Source: Notospermus geniculatus
Lineage: Eukaryota; Nemertea; Pilidiophora; Heteronemertea; Lineidae
Direction of reading: 5' to 3'
DNA: 64,000 nt
NCBI GenBank assembly: GCA_002633025.1
Contig: NMRB01000038.1
Span: 568,629 to 632,628, forward strand
Of the stretch, positions 10,659 to 21,180 are shown piece by piece. Position 1 is the stretch's first letter, and each line of letters starts with the position of its first letter. The position numbers and the translations under genes were made by a program. Below the pieces are notes generated by a model that had not been told where the DNA came from, ran no database searches, and worked only from the letters and a program-made list of their open reading frames with translations.

Positions 10659-12051
10659 CATGCCAAGCTCAATACGAGGAAAACGAAACAAGATTTCCAG
10701 GTGGCGGCACTGGTGGCAGTCAGAATTGTGTTCAGTTCAGTATTTTGCAGACAGTTGCCATTCACTCGTGTTTCGCTTTGCTACGTTCTCGTTTTTCTCT
10801 TTCGTTACTAAACGTCTGAAGTTTGAGGACGATTGCAACAATCTGGCAGGTAGGAAACTCACTTTTCTCAGGCAAGCTTACTTTACGTACACGCCGTATT
10901 GTAAACTCCATAGTGGGGTTAGTTATACGTGTACGGTATTAAAATGGTTCAACACCCCTCCTCCCCACACTCGACCTGATCCTTATGCAGTGGTCTATAG
11001 TCCTGTATCCACTGATCAGGCAGTCTACGCCAATGGGTCTCTTCACCGAAAGACCTGGGTCCAAGGTTCACAGAATTCTTATTCTTTCCTTTCAAACTCG
11101 AAATTCCAGAGGACACTTGCTAACCACACCTATCATGTATGTCCTGTGGAGCACTTGGGGTGAGGTTTCGGTGTCATTCGGTGAAATTGTCCATGGTGAC
11201 GCATTCTCACTCAACCACTCTGGCCCATGCAAACAACTGCATTTTGTGTTTGTTATTTTGTGGTTGAGCATAAGACATGTAAGAATGCGTCGCATTATCG
11301 TCTAATGCTACCGGCTTCACTGGCGTTCCTCTGAGAAGATCAATTACCAATAGAATCCACCCATCGTGTTCACTCCACGGGTGTTAGAGCCTATAGCTTC
11401 GTGTACATGTCTTTCTCCTAAAGCATGATGACCATATATGGCAAACGTTGTGGTTTGTTTGCGGTTTGCGGTCAAAAACCGGGAGCACTTAATTAGAAGT
11501 ACACAGAAAAGTATTCTCCCCGCGGATTCAACCTTGATTCGCTGAGAAGCAAACGCTATTAAGTTATGTGCTCATTTTTGTGATCCATCGAGAATAAACC
11601 GTGATTTTGACTTTAAAACTGTTTTCAATACAAATTTATTCCTCTTTTGGCATTGTTGGCCCTTTATAATTTGTGTGAATGGGAGGTACGTCCTATTGTA
11701 TTTCATTGTGTTGATCAACTCGAAACGGGAGACGTTCATTAGAAATGTTCGCAAAGAGATTCTTCATAAAACAACCGGTATTAGCTTAGTGAGTGATTCC
11801 TATATTAAGTTATGTAACGATTTTTTAAGATAGTACTTTACAGCAAAAACAATGGCATGAAACTTTGATGTGGGCGTACACATGGATTTACAGCCTATTG
11901 TGAGTTCATTCTAAATAGGTATAAAGAGGAAGGGCCTAGCGTTTGACGCAATGGTTTTTTCCAGTTTTTACCGCTTGGTGTCAGCAGCGCATGGGACCTC
12001 AGAGCTCATTAAAATTGAGAATAATTCGGTCTTCTAACACCTGTGACTCTA

Positions 12052-12608
12052 CAGGGTGGCCCAAAAAAAGCGCAACATCCACCTTCTAAATCTCCAAGGG
12101 GGACCAGGTTTTACTAGAAAGTCACCAGCCCATTATGAGCCCAATTATCCCAATTTACATGGTATGGTATTTCATTCAAAAATGGAATGCGGGCAATGAA
12201 TTGTGACCTCACACATGCCTATTTCAAGTTCAAAGACCGTCATAAATCAATGAACCTTTTTTTCTGTGAATGCATGTCATTATTGTGGTCAACCGCACAA
12301 TTACTGTGGTCATCTCCTCTGGCATGTATTACCATCGGCCATGCCGCCTGACCATAAAATAGGTCTACCAGTATTTACCTAACAGGACAATTGTCATTGC
12401 ATCATCCAAAATAGGCTTGAATAGGCTTGGTAAACGTTTGAAAAGGACACTCCGTCTCTTGAAGGGACAGGCCTATTTATGACTAATCCTACCGTGACTT
12501 ATTTGTTATCACTATCAGGTTATTACTGGGTTTGAAATGGACATCATACAACCTGGTCTCCAGACCAAAATTGGGCTCCCCATGTTGCGCTTTTTTTTGG
12601 CCACCCTG
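12052..12608. mobile_element. Mariner-type MITE, CAGGGTGGCCC termini, TA duplication
   Basis: The ends are CAGGGTGGCCCAAAAAAAGC and GCTTTTTTTTGGCCACCCTG, each flanked by TA. At 557 bp it has no transposase frame. Two further copies lie at 37219-38830 (interrupted) and 52792-53303. TA targeting and CAGGG termini are characteristic of Tc1/mariner. Confidence 0.9.
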
Positions 12609-12610
12609 TA

Positions 12611-13130
12611 TTTTCAAGGCGAAAGATGAGCAAAAGACCGACTGACGCCAAGAGTCAACGAAACAAAAAAGCAGCGTTGAAGAAAACGAACGAACGGTAT
12701 GCCTAGGAGTTTCACACACCGTAAAAATAGCGCTTCATATGCTTAGAATCCAGAGCCATTGCATAAGTGATAACACAATTATTTCTATTACTTTTAGGAT
12801 GGTGAGACAAGGTGAAAGCGTCCAGGATCCGGGAGGTAAGCCAGTCTGAAAAAATCTGTCAAGTCCGACCTAATGTACACAGAAACAGATGTAGGCCTAC
12901 CACTTGGTAGCAGTTGCCTGAAAGATCGCATTGTTAAAACCGAGCATTTATCATCAGTAGTAGTCTCAGTCTGGACCGCTGACCAAGTGAGACATCGGAC
13001 AGTCTGAAAGTTCCAGGAAAACAATCAGAAAAGTGGCAGGCGGGTCGCAAATATCTCAACATGTCCAGGGTCGCCTATACCACCACGCCACATCCAAGCC
13101 CACCTGGGGTACTGCGTCATCCGCTTCCCC
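12611..13130. other. No recognised feature
   Basis: Short scattered open frames only. No domain, no splice-consistent exon chain and no repeat shared with the rest of the window was found. Confidence 0.4.
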
Positions 13131-13135
13131 TCTAC

Positions 13136-14187
13136 AGACTTCGGCTTGTTGTACTTGACTCGATGACGCGAAGACTCGATGGCGCGATGACTCGATGACC
13201 GCCAAAATTATCAAATGAAATTCAGCTGGTTATTTCTTAGAAGTGGAATGGATCAACAACGGAAGCGGACCGACGCAGTGTCGCCAGCTAACAAGAGGTG
13301 AACTGATTCAGCTTAAATCATGAAATGAAGGATTACCTCGAAAAAGGCCTACAGCTCCTAAGTCCTTGAGAATTTACTATGGGTCCCTTTTGGAAAGTTG
13401 TAGGAATTGGTCTTGTCTCCCTATTGCAACCGCCGGAGGAGGTATAGCGGTAATTTTCAGCCCCTTTGAGCAATGATCCTACTGCATGTTCTATACCTGA
13501 ATGTCCCAAAGCGTCAAGCATGTCAAGGCTGCCATGCAAGAAGTAAATTCATGAAAATGACGAAATGCATCCGGGTTATTCATGCACTTGATGACGTCAT
13601 TGGTTTTGTGGTCACGTGCATCTTGGCAAGACGCACGTGACAATCTTGGGCGAAAAATTTCAGATCTTGGAGGATATTTTACAAATCTTGCAATGTATTT
13701 TTTTCAATTTGGTCAACCTTTTTTAAATTCTTGCAGTCATTTTACATTCTTGAACGATATTTTTCAAATTTGGAGCATTTTTTACAATTTTTTGATTTTT
13801 TTTGTGTGATGAGAATTAAATATTCTTGGATCGTACTTTTTTAAAACAATTGAACGAAAAAAAACAGTCCTGAATAAATTCCGCTGCTTCGCGCGCAACG
13901 ACAATCATGCATTACAAGTGCAAATGACGTCACGGCTTTAGAGTTATGCTAAAAATGGGAATAGTCAAGTGGTTTAACAAAAAAAAATGGTTATAAATAT
14001 ATGCAAGAGGTCGCTTATTTCACCTTCCTAAAAATGTCGCATAGTAACCCAGTGTTTTGAAGTGCGGAACTCGAATTAAAATAAGGCATTCACCATCCAT
14101 GCAGGAAATTTTAACTGGCCTTCTTCGCGCCTTCGAGTCATCGCGCCATCGAGTCATCGAGTCAAGTACAACAAGCCACAGACTTCC
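13136..14187. mobile_element. Foldback element with ACTCGATGACGCGA-repeat arms
   Basis: 13136-13198 and 14121-14187 are inverted copies that start AGACTTCGGCTTGTTGTACT and contain two or three degenerate ACTCGATGRCGCGA units. The interior contains part of another repeat (13340-13660) shared in inverted orientation with 63345-63900. No transposase is visible. Confidence 0.75.
13340..13660 (+). repeat. Dispersed repeat shared with the window's right end (inverted)
   Basis: CCGCCGGAGGAGGTATAGCG, GATGACGTCATTGGTTTTGT and CACGTGCATCTTGGCAAGAC all recur in complement between 63600 and 63850. It includes the CRE-like TGACGTCA and E-box CACGTG words in both copies. Confidence 0.8.
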
Positions 14188-14769
14188 ACCCCATGGGGAT
14201 TTGTCATTGCCAGCCTGTTCAGTGAGTCACCGATGAGTGGCTGTCGAAACAGAAGATTTTCATTTTAGGTAATCTTCGTCATTATGGTTTCCGATACTAG
14301 TATCGGAAACCATATTGTTTTTGGTCGTGGAGTCTGTCTGTCTGTCTATCTGTCATTCTGTCCGCGTCTGTCACACTTTAACTTGGCTACTTCAACAGCT
14401 ACAACCCTGGAAACCTGACCTACCCCCAGGTAACTTGACCCTGTGAACACGATGAGCTTATCATTTCAGGTGTGTGATACCCGGGTCATTGCGTAATCGA
14501 TATATCAACATATGACATATTGTCTGTCACACCCTAACTTGGCTACTTCAACAGCTACAACCCTGGAAACCTGACCTACCCTCAGGTAACTTGACCCTGT
14601 GAACACGATGAGCTTATCATTTCAGGTGTGTATCATTTCACACCCTAACTTGGCTACTTCAACAGCTACAACCCAGGAAATCTGACCTACCCCTAGGTAA
14701 CTTGACCCTGTCAATATGATGAGGTGATCATTTCAGGTCTGTGATACCCGGGTCATTGCGTAATGGACA

Positions 14770-16915
14770 GATCAAAATATGGTGAAATTTGATATGCAAA
14801 TTTGATAACATGAGATAACTCAGAACCTGGTGATGGTTTGGTAGCAGCCTAAAACCTTGACTTACACCTAGGTTATCAAGGATGACCTTTCAGAATATGA
14901 AATGACCTTGAAGGTCAGAGGTCAAGGTCAAGGTCAAACAGCAAAAAAATGCAAATCTCAGAGTTACAGGAATAAAACATATTAGAACCTCGCATTAATC
15001 ATCTGCTATAGCTTTAATCAAGAATGCCTGTTCCAGTTACGCAATAACTCTCAAGGTCAGAGGTCAAGGTCAGAGTCAACCGTCACAGGTAACATATATA
15101 AATCAGAACCTGCTGATGGTGGAAGCCTAAAACCTTCACCTACACCTAGGCTATCAAGGATGAACTTTCAGATTACGCAATGACCTTGAAGGTCACAGGT
15201 CAACGTCAAGGTCAAACAGTTCTAAAATGGAAATCTGCTCAGAATTTCAGGAAAACTAATTAGAAGCCCGCATTAACCATCTCCTACGGGTTTAATCAAG
15301 AATGCTTGTTCCAGTTACGCAATGATTCTCAAGGTCAGAGGTTAAAGTGGTTCTAAACCGGCCGGACGAGCGAGACAGCCTCGTTTTCATTTTCCCGCGC
15401 TACGCCAGTATGAATGAGCGCCTGTCAATCATCACGTCACGTGATTACTACGGAATTTACTATGCGATCACTGATTGGGCAAGTTCTGACAGTTGACATG
15501 TCTGTGACAGCTGATAGTCAAAACAACATGGATGCCACCAGTTCACCAAGTCGCGATTTCTTCTCGATTCCGGGGAGTTTTTGAGGATACATTCATGCCC
15601 AGAGTGTTCAATCCGACACGAGTGACAACATTGATCACAATGTAGGCCGGTTTGCCAGGCAAGTTGGTCTTTTCTCGGAAGAAGCCCCAGAAATAGGTGC
15701 CGTTTCACCGGCGCGGCTGCATGATCCGCCGTCCGGCAATATGTTAATGATGCCACATGCAGACAACCTCTTCATTCGTCTTCGAACGGCGTTCTTTCTT
15801 TATTATGAGCCACTTCGATAACGTCTCTGGACAAATTAATAGCCATGACAGCCGCTGGCCGGCATTTGCTAGCTTTTTAGGCCGACCTGGACCTTCTTTC
15901 ACTTCCCGATTCGGCATCCTGTCTGCTGCGGTTTGCACGACAGCGAAGGTAGCGTACTGCGCATGCTCAGAAGCCAGGAGCGGAAATCGGAAGTTCCATT
16001 TTCGTGGGCGGTGAAAATGGTCGGATGCCAACTTTTGCTTGGCGGTTTAGAGCCACTTTAAGGTGACAGTCAATGGTCACAGATAACATGATATAATTCA
16101 GAACCTGCTGATGGTTGAAGACTAAAATCTTCACATACACCCAGGTTATCAATAAAGATCTTTCAGATTACACAATGACCTTTAAGGTCAGAGGTCAAGG
16201 TCGAGGTCACACAGTTCTAAAATGGGGATCTGCTCGGAATTTCAGGGAACTAATTAGAAGCCTGCATTAACCATATCTCCTAGGTTTAGTCAAGGATGCC
16301 TGTCCCAGTTACGCAAAACTTCTCAAGGTCAGAGGTCAAGGTCACAGTCAACCATCACAGATAACATGATATAAATCAGAACCTGCTGATGGTGGAAGCC
16401 TAAAACCTTCACCTACACCTAGGTTATCAAGGATGACCTTTCATATTACGCAATGACCTTGAAGGTCAGAGGTAAACGTCAAGGTCAAACAGTTCTACAA
16501 TGCAAATGTACACAGAATTTCAGGAAAAACTAATTAGAAGCCCGTATTAACCATCTCCTATAGGTTTAATCAAGAATGTCTGTTCCAGTTACGCAATAAT
16601 TCTCAAGGTCAGATGTCAAAGCCACAGTCAACCGTCACAGATAACATGATATAAGTCAGAACCTGCTGATGGTGGTGGAAGCCTAAAACCTTCACATACA
16701 CCCAGGTTATCAAGGATTACCTTTCAGATTACGCAATAACCTTTAAGGTCAAGGTCAAAGTCACACAGTTCCAAAATGCAGATCTGCTCCGAATTTCAGA
16801 AGAAACTAATTAGAAGCCTGCATTAACCATCTCGTATGTTTATTCAAGGACGCCTGTTCCAGTTACGCAAAACTTCTCAACGTCAGAGGTCAAGGTCACA
16901 GTCTACCAGCTCTAG
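14770..16915. repeat. Roughly 290-bp tandem repeat rich in AGGTCA half-sites
   Basis: Each unit contains TGACCTTGAAGGTCAGAGGT and then one or more TCAAGGTCA, CAGAACCTGCTGATGGTGGA, and TCCAGTTACGCAA. TCAAGGTCA is the monomer site used by ERR/SF-1/FTZ-F1-type nuclear receptors, and the inverted and direct AGGTCA pairs resemble receptor dimer sites. Whether any receptor binds is unknown. The array is split by the TTAA element at 15346-16057. Confidence 0.85.
15346..16057. mobile_element. TTAA-flanked nonautonomous element inside the AGGTCA array
   Basis: The inverted ends are AGTGGTTCTAAACCG and CGGTTTAGAGCCACT, with TTAA on each side (15342-15345, 16058-16061). The flanks rejoin to the repeat consensus (GAGGTCAAGGTCACAG). 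TTAA targeting is the habit of piggyBac-type transposases. The minus-strand frames inside (15756-15460 and 16031-15744) show no recognised domain. Confidence 0.75.
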
Positions 16916-17049
16916 AGTAGCAAATTCATAACTGCAACTGGAACTTGGCATGTGGTAGATTGGCTACTCTCGTCACCATCGGAAACCATTGACATCGCTC
17001 CGATGTCCTGTTCTTGTTTCAATGAATGAATTGTCATTTCTTGGTTAGA

Positions 17050-17240
17050 TAAAGTGCCCCACAAAAGGGCTGAATTATCGTGCTATATAGTAGCTATGTA
17101 TGCATTTTTCTGGCCGTCACGTCACCATGACGCCTCGATGACGTCATTGAAAAATATGCTCTGTTGTGCACGTGTCGTCGTGACGTCGGAGAGTTTCGGG
17201 GGACCTGAAACTCAGCACATGCGAATGCATATATAGCTAA
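17050..17240 (+). promoter_or_regulatory. Putative promoter of Gln/Pro-rich gene copy 1 (CRE sites, TATA)
   Basis: A perfect CRE, TGACGTCA (17139-17146), and a CRE-like GTGACGTCGG near 17180 precede a TATA-like CATATATAGC (17229-17238), which lies about 115 bp upstream of the ATG. In the second copy (23860) the TATA is kept but the perfect CRE has become TGACATCA. Confidence 0.5.
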
Positions 17241-17351
17241 CCCCAAGAATGCAGTCAGGTTATTTGTATAATTCATACAGCAGAGCAATGAAATGTGAAG
17301 TGCTGGTGGTCCGTTTGTAGCTGCCGCTTGAAAGAAATAAAGTATGATAAT

Positions 17352-20300
17352 ATGTCTCCCCTTTCAGCACCAGGATCGAACCCGATGGATGTAGATAACG
17401 ACCAACTACAGGGCCTAGGAATGCCAGACCCTTTCCCACGAGAAGGAACTCCACCAATAGGTCAGCAGCCAGGGGTAAACCGTCAAGACGCTCAGGGCGT
17501 CACTCCACAGCAGCCACAGGGAGGATGGCAACCTGGGCCGACACCAGACCACGTCACGCAAGGAAATGGCCAGGTGCCCTCAATGAAACGCAGTGATTTT
17601 GAAGCTGGCTATGGTCAGAGAATGACTGGAGGTAAGCTAGACTGGGACGAGGTTTGGCCAAATATATACTTAATTCTGGTGACTGATCGTGTAAACGATA
17701 ACAGCTTCTGCTGATACTGAGTATCAATCAATTGGTAAATCACAGTACTGTAAAGTACCGCAATAGAGGTGACTTAACCAATTTATGTTATCATTACACA
17801 CAGGCGGAACTTCCATTTTATGAATAATTTCATACGCTTCGTCCAATTGAGATTCATAAGGACCCTCATTTATAATGAATTCTGTAGGCCTTCGTGGTTA
17901 ATCTGCGACCCAATAGAACTATTGAGTCATTCCATATGAATCCAACACACTTTTTTGCCCGACCCTCTTGAAATCGCCCAATATTTGGCCTGTTGGGGGG
18001 TCTACCTGAGAAAACTCCACAGTGAAATTTTTGGCTCCGCGCCAGCATTTTCAGAGATGTTGGAGCAATTTGAAGTTTTCATGGGATTAGGCTTATAAAC
18101 TGACCTTTTGAGAGAAAACAGCTAATATCTCTCTAGAAACTCAACGTATTGACAAAATTCTGGTACCGTTGGATAGAGGGGAAGATTCCCTTTCCAATGA
18201 TATGCAACTCGATGATGTCCGGACTAGTTCGAGATATATAGGTCAAGTCACGTGACATTAACATTTGATCAAAAATATCACAAAAGTATATACATCGATT
18301 TTCGGGAAAATCATACCTTAGTTAGGACACCTAGCCCCCATGATGCCCCTAAAGTTTCATTGTGGGCAAATGAAATATATGAGGTCTAGACGACATTTTG
18401 TGCCTGGGTATTGATAGTATCAGGTATCTCTTTCACTGAGAGTTTCCAGGAATCCGCCGATTGATTCTATGAAACTGGCATCACCCTGCATTGCTGTCAT
18501 CTTCCATATCCCTGGAAAGCATGGCTGAGAGAGCATGTTCTGTTGGACTTTGTGTTGGTGAAGAATGTTCAGGGACTCGTGAAAGTGATTTTCATATTCC
18601 AACGTCTAATGAGGAAGCTATTACTGCAGCTAAGATTAGGATCTGATCAGGCGATTTCAGAAGTGTGCCACGGTCATTGGAATAAATATTTCAAGCTCTA
18701 TTCTCATAATGAGAAGAAGCTGTGATCCGTTTCAAAATCATAAGGACAAAAATATCAGAAAAGGAATACGTTCAATATCATCGGATACTGTTAGGGCATG
18801 TCGTGGACTTTCCTTGATCTTAGATCTTAGCGCAACTGAAAGACAAATTTACAAATAATTCAACTAGAAGTGAGAAAAGTTTTTTGGCATCAGTGTCAGT
18901 ATCTGGCATGCCCTAACAGTATCCAATGATATTGAACGTATTCCTTTTCTGATATTTTTGTCCTTATGATTTTGAAACGGATCACAGCACTTCTTCTCAT
19001 TATGAGAATAGAGCTTGAAATATTTATTCCAATGACCGTGGCACACTTCTGAAATCGCCTGATCAGATCCTAATCTTAGCTGCAGTATAGCTTCCTCATT
19101 AGACGTTGGAATATGAAAATCACTTTCACGAGTCCCTGAACATTCTTCACCAACACAAAGTCCAACAGAACATGCTCTGTCAGCCATGTATGGCAAGCCG
19201 AATGTCCATTCCGGCCTAAACCATGGTTTACGATCCCTAAACCATGGTTTAGGACCCTAAACTATGGTTTAGGGTCCTAAACTATAGTTTAGACACCGTA
19301 AACCATGGTTTGGAGAAAAACGTCCATTTCGGGAGGCCTAAACCATAGTTTACGATCGTAAACCATGGTTTAGGGGTCCTAAACTATGGTTTAGCCTAAA
19401 CCATGGTTTAGGAATCCGAAACTGTGGTTTACAGCATTCTCTGTTTTCAAAAAAACTTGTGTTCACAGTAAAACACGGTTTGCAAAACTGCCAATCGGAC
19501 TAAACCATGGTTTAGAGGTCCTAAACTATGGTTTAGGCCCAAACCATGGTTTAGGAATCCGAAACTGTGGTTTACAGCATTCTCTGTTTTCAAAAAACTT
19601 GTGTTCACAGTAAAACACGGTTTGCAAAACTGCCAATCGGACTAAACCATGGTTTAGGGGTCCTAAACTATGGTTTAGGCCTAAACCATGGTTTAGGAAT
19701 CCGAAACCATGCTTTTCAGCATTCTCTGTTTTCAAAAAAACTTGTGTTCACAGTAAAAGTGCCAATCCTAAACCATGGTTTACTCCAAACTATGGTTTAG
19801 GGTCCCTAAACCATAGTTTACTCCAAACCATGGTTTAGGAATCCTAAACCATGGTTTACTCCAAATTATGGTTTAGGGATCCTAAACCATAGTTTACTCC
19901 AAACCATGGTTTAGGAATTCCTAAACCATGGTTTACTCCAAACTATGGTTTAGGGTCCCTAAACCATAGTTTACTCCAAACCATGGTTTAGGATTCCTAA
20001 ACTGTTGTATTCAGTAAATCAAAGTTTACTGAAAACTGCAGTTTTCAACATTGTGTCTTTTAATGGACATCATTTTTCTATAAACTATGGTTTAGGCTCC
20101 CTAAACCGTGGTTTAGGACTGTAAACTAGAGTTTACGCGCCGAAATGGACGTTTTTCTCTAAACCATAGTATAGGGTGTCTAAACTATAGTTTAGGACCC
20201 TAAACCATAGTTTAGGATCCTAAACCATGGTTTAGGAATCGTAAACCATGGTTTAGGCCGGAATGGACATTTGGCTTGCCATAGCCATGCTTTCCAGGGA

Positions 20301-21180
20301 TATGGAAGATGACAGCAATGCAGGGTGATGCCAGTTTCATAGAATCAATCGGCGGATTCCTGGAAACTCTCAGTGAGAGAGATACCTGATACTGTCAATA
20401 CCCAGGCACAAAATGTCGTCTAGACCTCATATATTTCATTTGCCCACAATGAAACTTTAGGGGCATCATGGGGGCTAGGTGTCCTAACTAAGGTATGATT
20501 TTCCCGAAAAGCGATGTATATACTTTTGTGATATTTTTGGTCAAATGTTAATGTCACGTGACTTGACCTATATATCTCGAACTAGTCCGGACATCATCGA
20601 GTTGCATATCATTGGAAAGGGAATCTTCTCCTCTATCCAACGGTACCAGAATTCCGTCAATACGTTGAGTTGCAAGAGAGATATTAGCAGTTTTCTGTCA
20701 AAAGGTCAGTTTATAAGCCTAATCCCATGAAAATTTCAAACTGCTCCAACATGTCTAAAAAAGCTGGCGCGGAGCCAAAAATTTCACTGTGCAGTTTTCT
20801 CAGGTAGACCCCCCAACAGGCCAAATATTGGGCGATTTCAAGAGGGTCGGGCAAAAAAGTGTGTTGGATTCATGTGGAATGACTCTATTTTAACAAGGTC
20901 CCAAATAGGCATTTCAAAGTTTGCTTTAGAAGATCTTGGTCGTAAAAGAAGGCTTGTCTTGTCACCACACTTACGGTAACTCACAGTAAAATTTGATTTC
21001 CAGCAACGAACATCGGCGAAGAATACGAACAGAACAAGCGTAAACAGCAAACAGAACATATCTGGCAAAGTTCTGAAGAGAACGACCCACAGGAACATGT
21101 GGCTGATCCGTACGCCCATCTACGGCATCATGGATACGTGCAAAGACAGCAGCAACAGAAACTACAGAGGTCTTTACAAG
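17352..21180 (+). CDS. Gln/Pro-rich small protein gene, copy 1, split by a foldback element
   Basis: Exon 1 runs 17352-17631 (MSPLSAPGSNPMDVDN... to ...GYGQRMTG, donor GGAG|GTAAGC). Exon 2 runs 21004-21180 (acceptor TTTCCAG, then NIGEEYEQNKRKQQTEHIW... to QKLQRSLQ, donor CAAG|GTAAAT). Both introns are phase 1. Exon 1 is rich in Pro, Gln and Gly; exon 2 is charged and Gln-rich with a QQQQ run. A third exon is possible after the TCTTTAG acceptor at about 21860 (Gln-rich in one frame), but its phase does not agree. The intron holds a 2962-bp foldback that copy 2 lacks. I do not recognise the family. Since the whole locus is duplicated together with repeats, it may be a transposon-borne or multicopy gene rather than a conserved host gene. 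Confidence 0.55.
18900..19187 (-). CDS. Unnamed Cys/His-rich (putative zinc-binding) ORF in foldback arm
   Basis: The frame starts at ATG 19187 (MADRACSVGLCVGEECSG...) and runs about 95 residues into the foldback centre. It contains CSVGLCVGEEC, then CHGHWNKYFKLY and KKCCDPFQNHK, a spacing of Cys and His that looks like a metal-binding domain. The inverted left arm (from 18521, +) encodes the same start, but one extra base (ATTACTGC against ATACTGC near 18622) shifts its frame to a stop. I believe similar CCDPF...H modules occur in invertebrate transposon-linked proteins, but I cannot name the family. It is likely an exon captured by the element, without a visible catalytic domain. Confidence 0.45.
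19190..20282. mobile_element. AAACCATGGTTT palindrome-array element, 8-bp duplication, ATGGCAAGCC ends
   Basis: The ends are ATGGCAAGCCGAATGTCCAT and ATGGACATTTGGCTTGCCAT. AGCCATGT/AGCCATGC lies at 19182-19189 and 20283-20290, and the opposite arm of the host foldback shows the empty AGCCATGC. The interior is almost entirely short palindromes of the form TAAACCATGGTTTA, with CTATGG/CCATAG variants, plus a roughly 125-bp unit containing CAGCATTCTCTGTTTTC repeated three times. No coding capacity. Confidence 0.9.

Larger units (their letters stand above)
8839..11916. mobile_element. Foldback element with about 500-bp terminal inverted repeats
   Basis: 8839-9345 and 11393-11916 are diverged inverted copies of each other. 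Matching landmarks include ATTTAGAATAAAC versus the complement of GTTCATTCTAAAT, and CCATATATGGTCATCA versus its complement near 11430. The 2-kb centre has no clear transposase. It holds the dispersed repeat at 9366-9470 and a small hairpin at 10573-10658. The arms differ by many indels, so the element is old. Confidence 0.75.
14284..17004. mobile_element. Helentron-like (HINE-type) element with tandem-repeat core
   Basis: The left end carries ATGGTTTCCGAT (14284-14295). The right end carries its exact complement ATCGGAAACCAT (16978-16989), inside a hairpin closed by TCCGAT. The interior is tandem repeats: three copies of a unit beginning CTTTAACTTGGCTACTTCAA (14368, 14527, 14640), then about five copies of a roughly 290-bp unit. 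Subterminal inverted repeats, a 3' hairpin and a tandem core without coding capacity resemble Helentron-associated interspersed elements. No Rep/helicase is present, so the class is inferred. Partial copies lie at 23065-23640 and 51850-53410. Confidence 0.55.
17924..20885. mobile_element. 2962-bp palindromic foldback element, TATT duplication
   Basis: The ends GAGTCATTCCATATGAATCC and its near-complement pair along arms of several hundred bases (17924-18812 against 18903-19181 plus 20291-20885). The right arm is interrupted by the array element 19190-20282. TATT is present at 17920-17923 and 20886-20889, and the tandem paralogue has one TATT (24557-24560) with no insertion. No transposase is visible. 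The arms carry a truncated ORF with a Cys/His motif. Confidence 0.9.

Noticed and set aside
15460-16031. Minus-strand frames with CDQCCHSC-like cysteines as a zinc-finger gene
   Set aside because: They lie inside a TTAA-flanked nonautonomous element, overlap in different frames, and have no intact domain.
14284-17004. CRISPR-like array from evenly spaced repeats
   Set aside because: Units are about 290 bp, contiguous without unique spacers, and the genome is eukaryotic.
18543-18725. Left-arm copy of the Cys/His frame as a second gene
   Set aside because: A one-base insertion relative to the right arm shifts it to an early stop.
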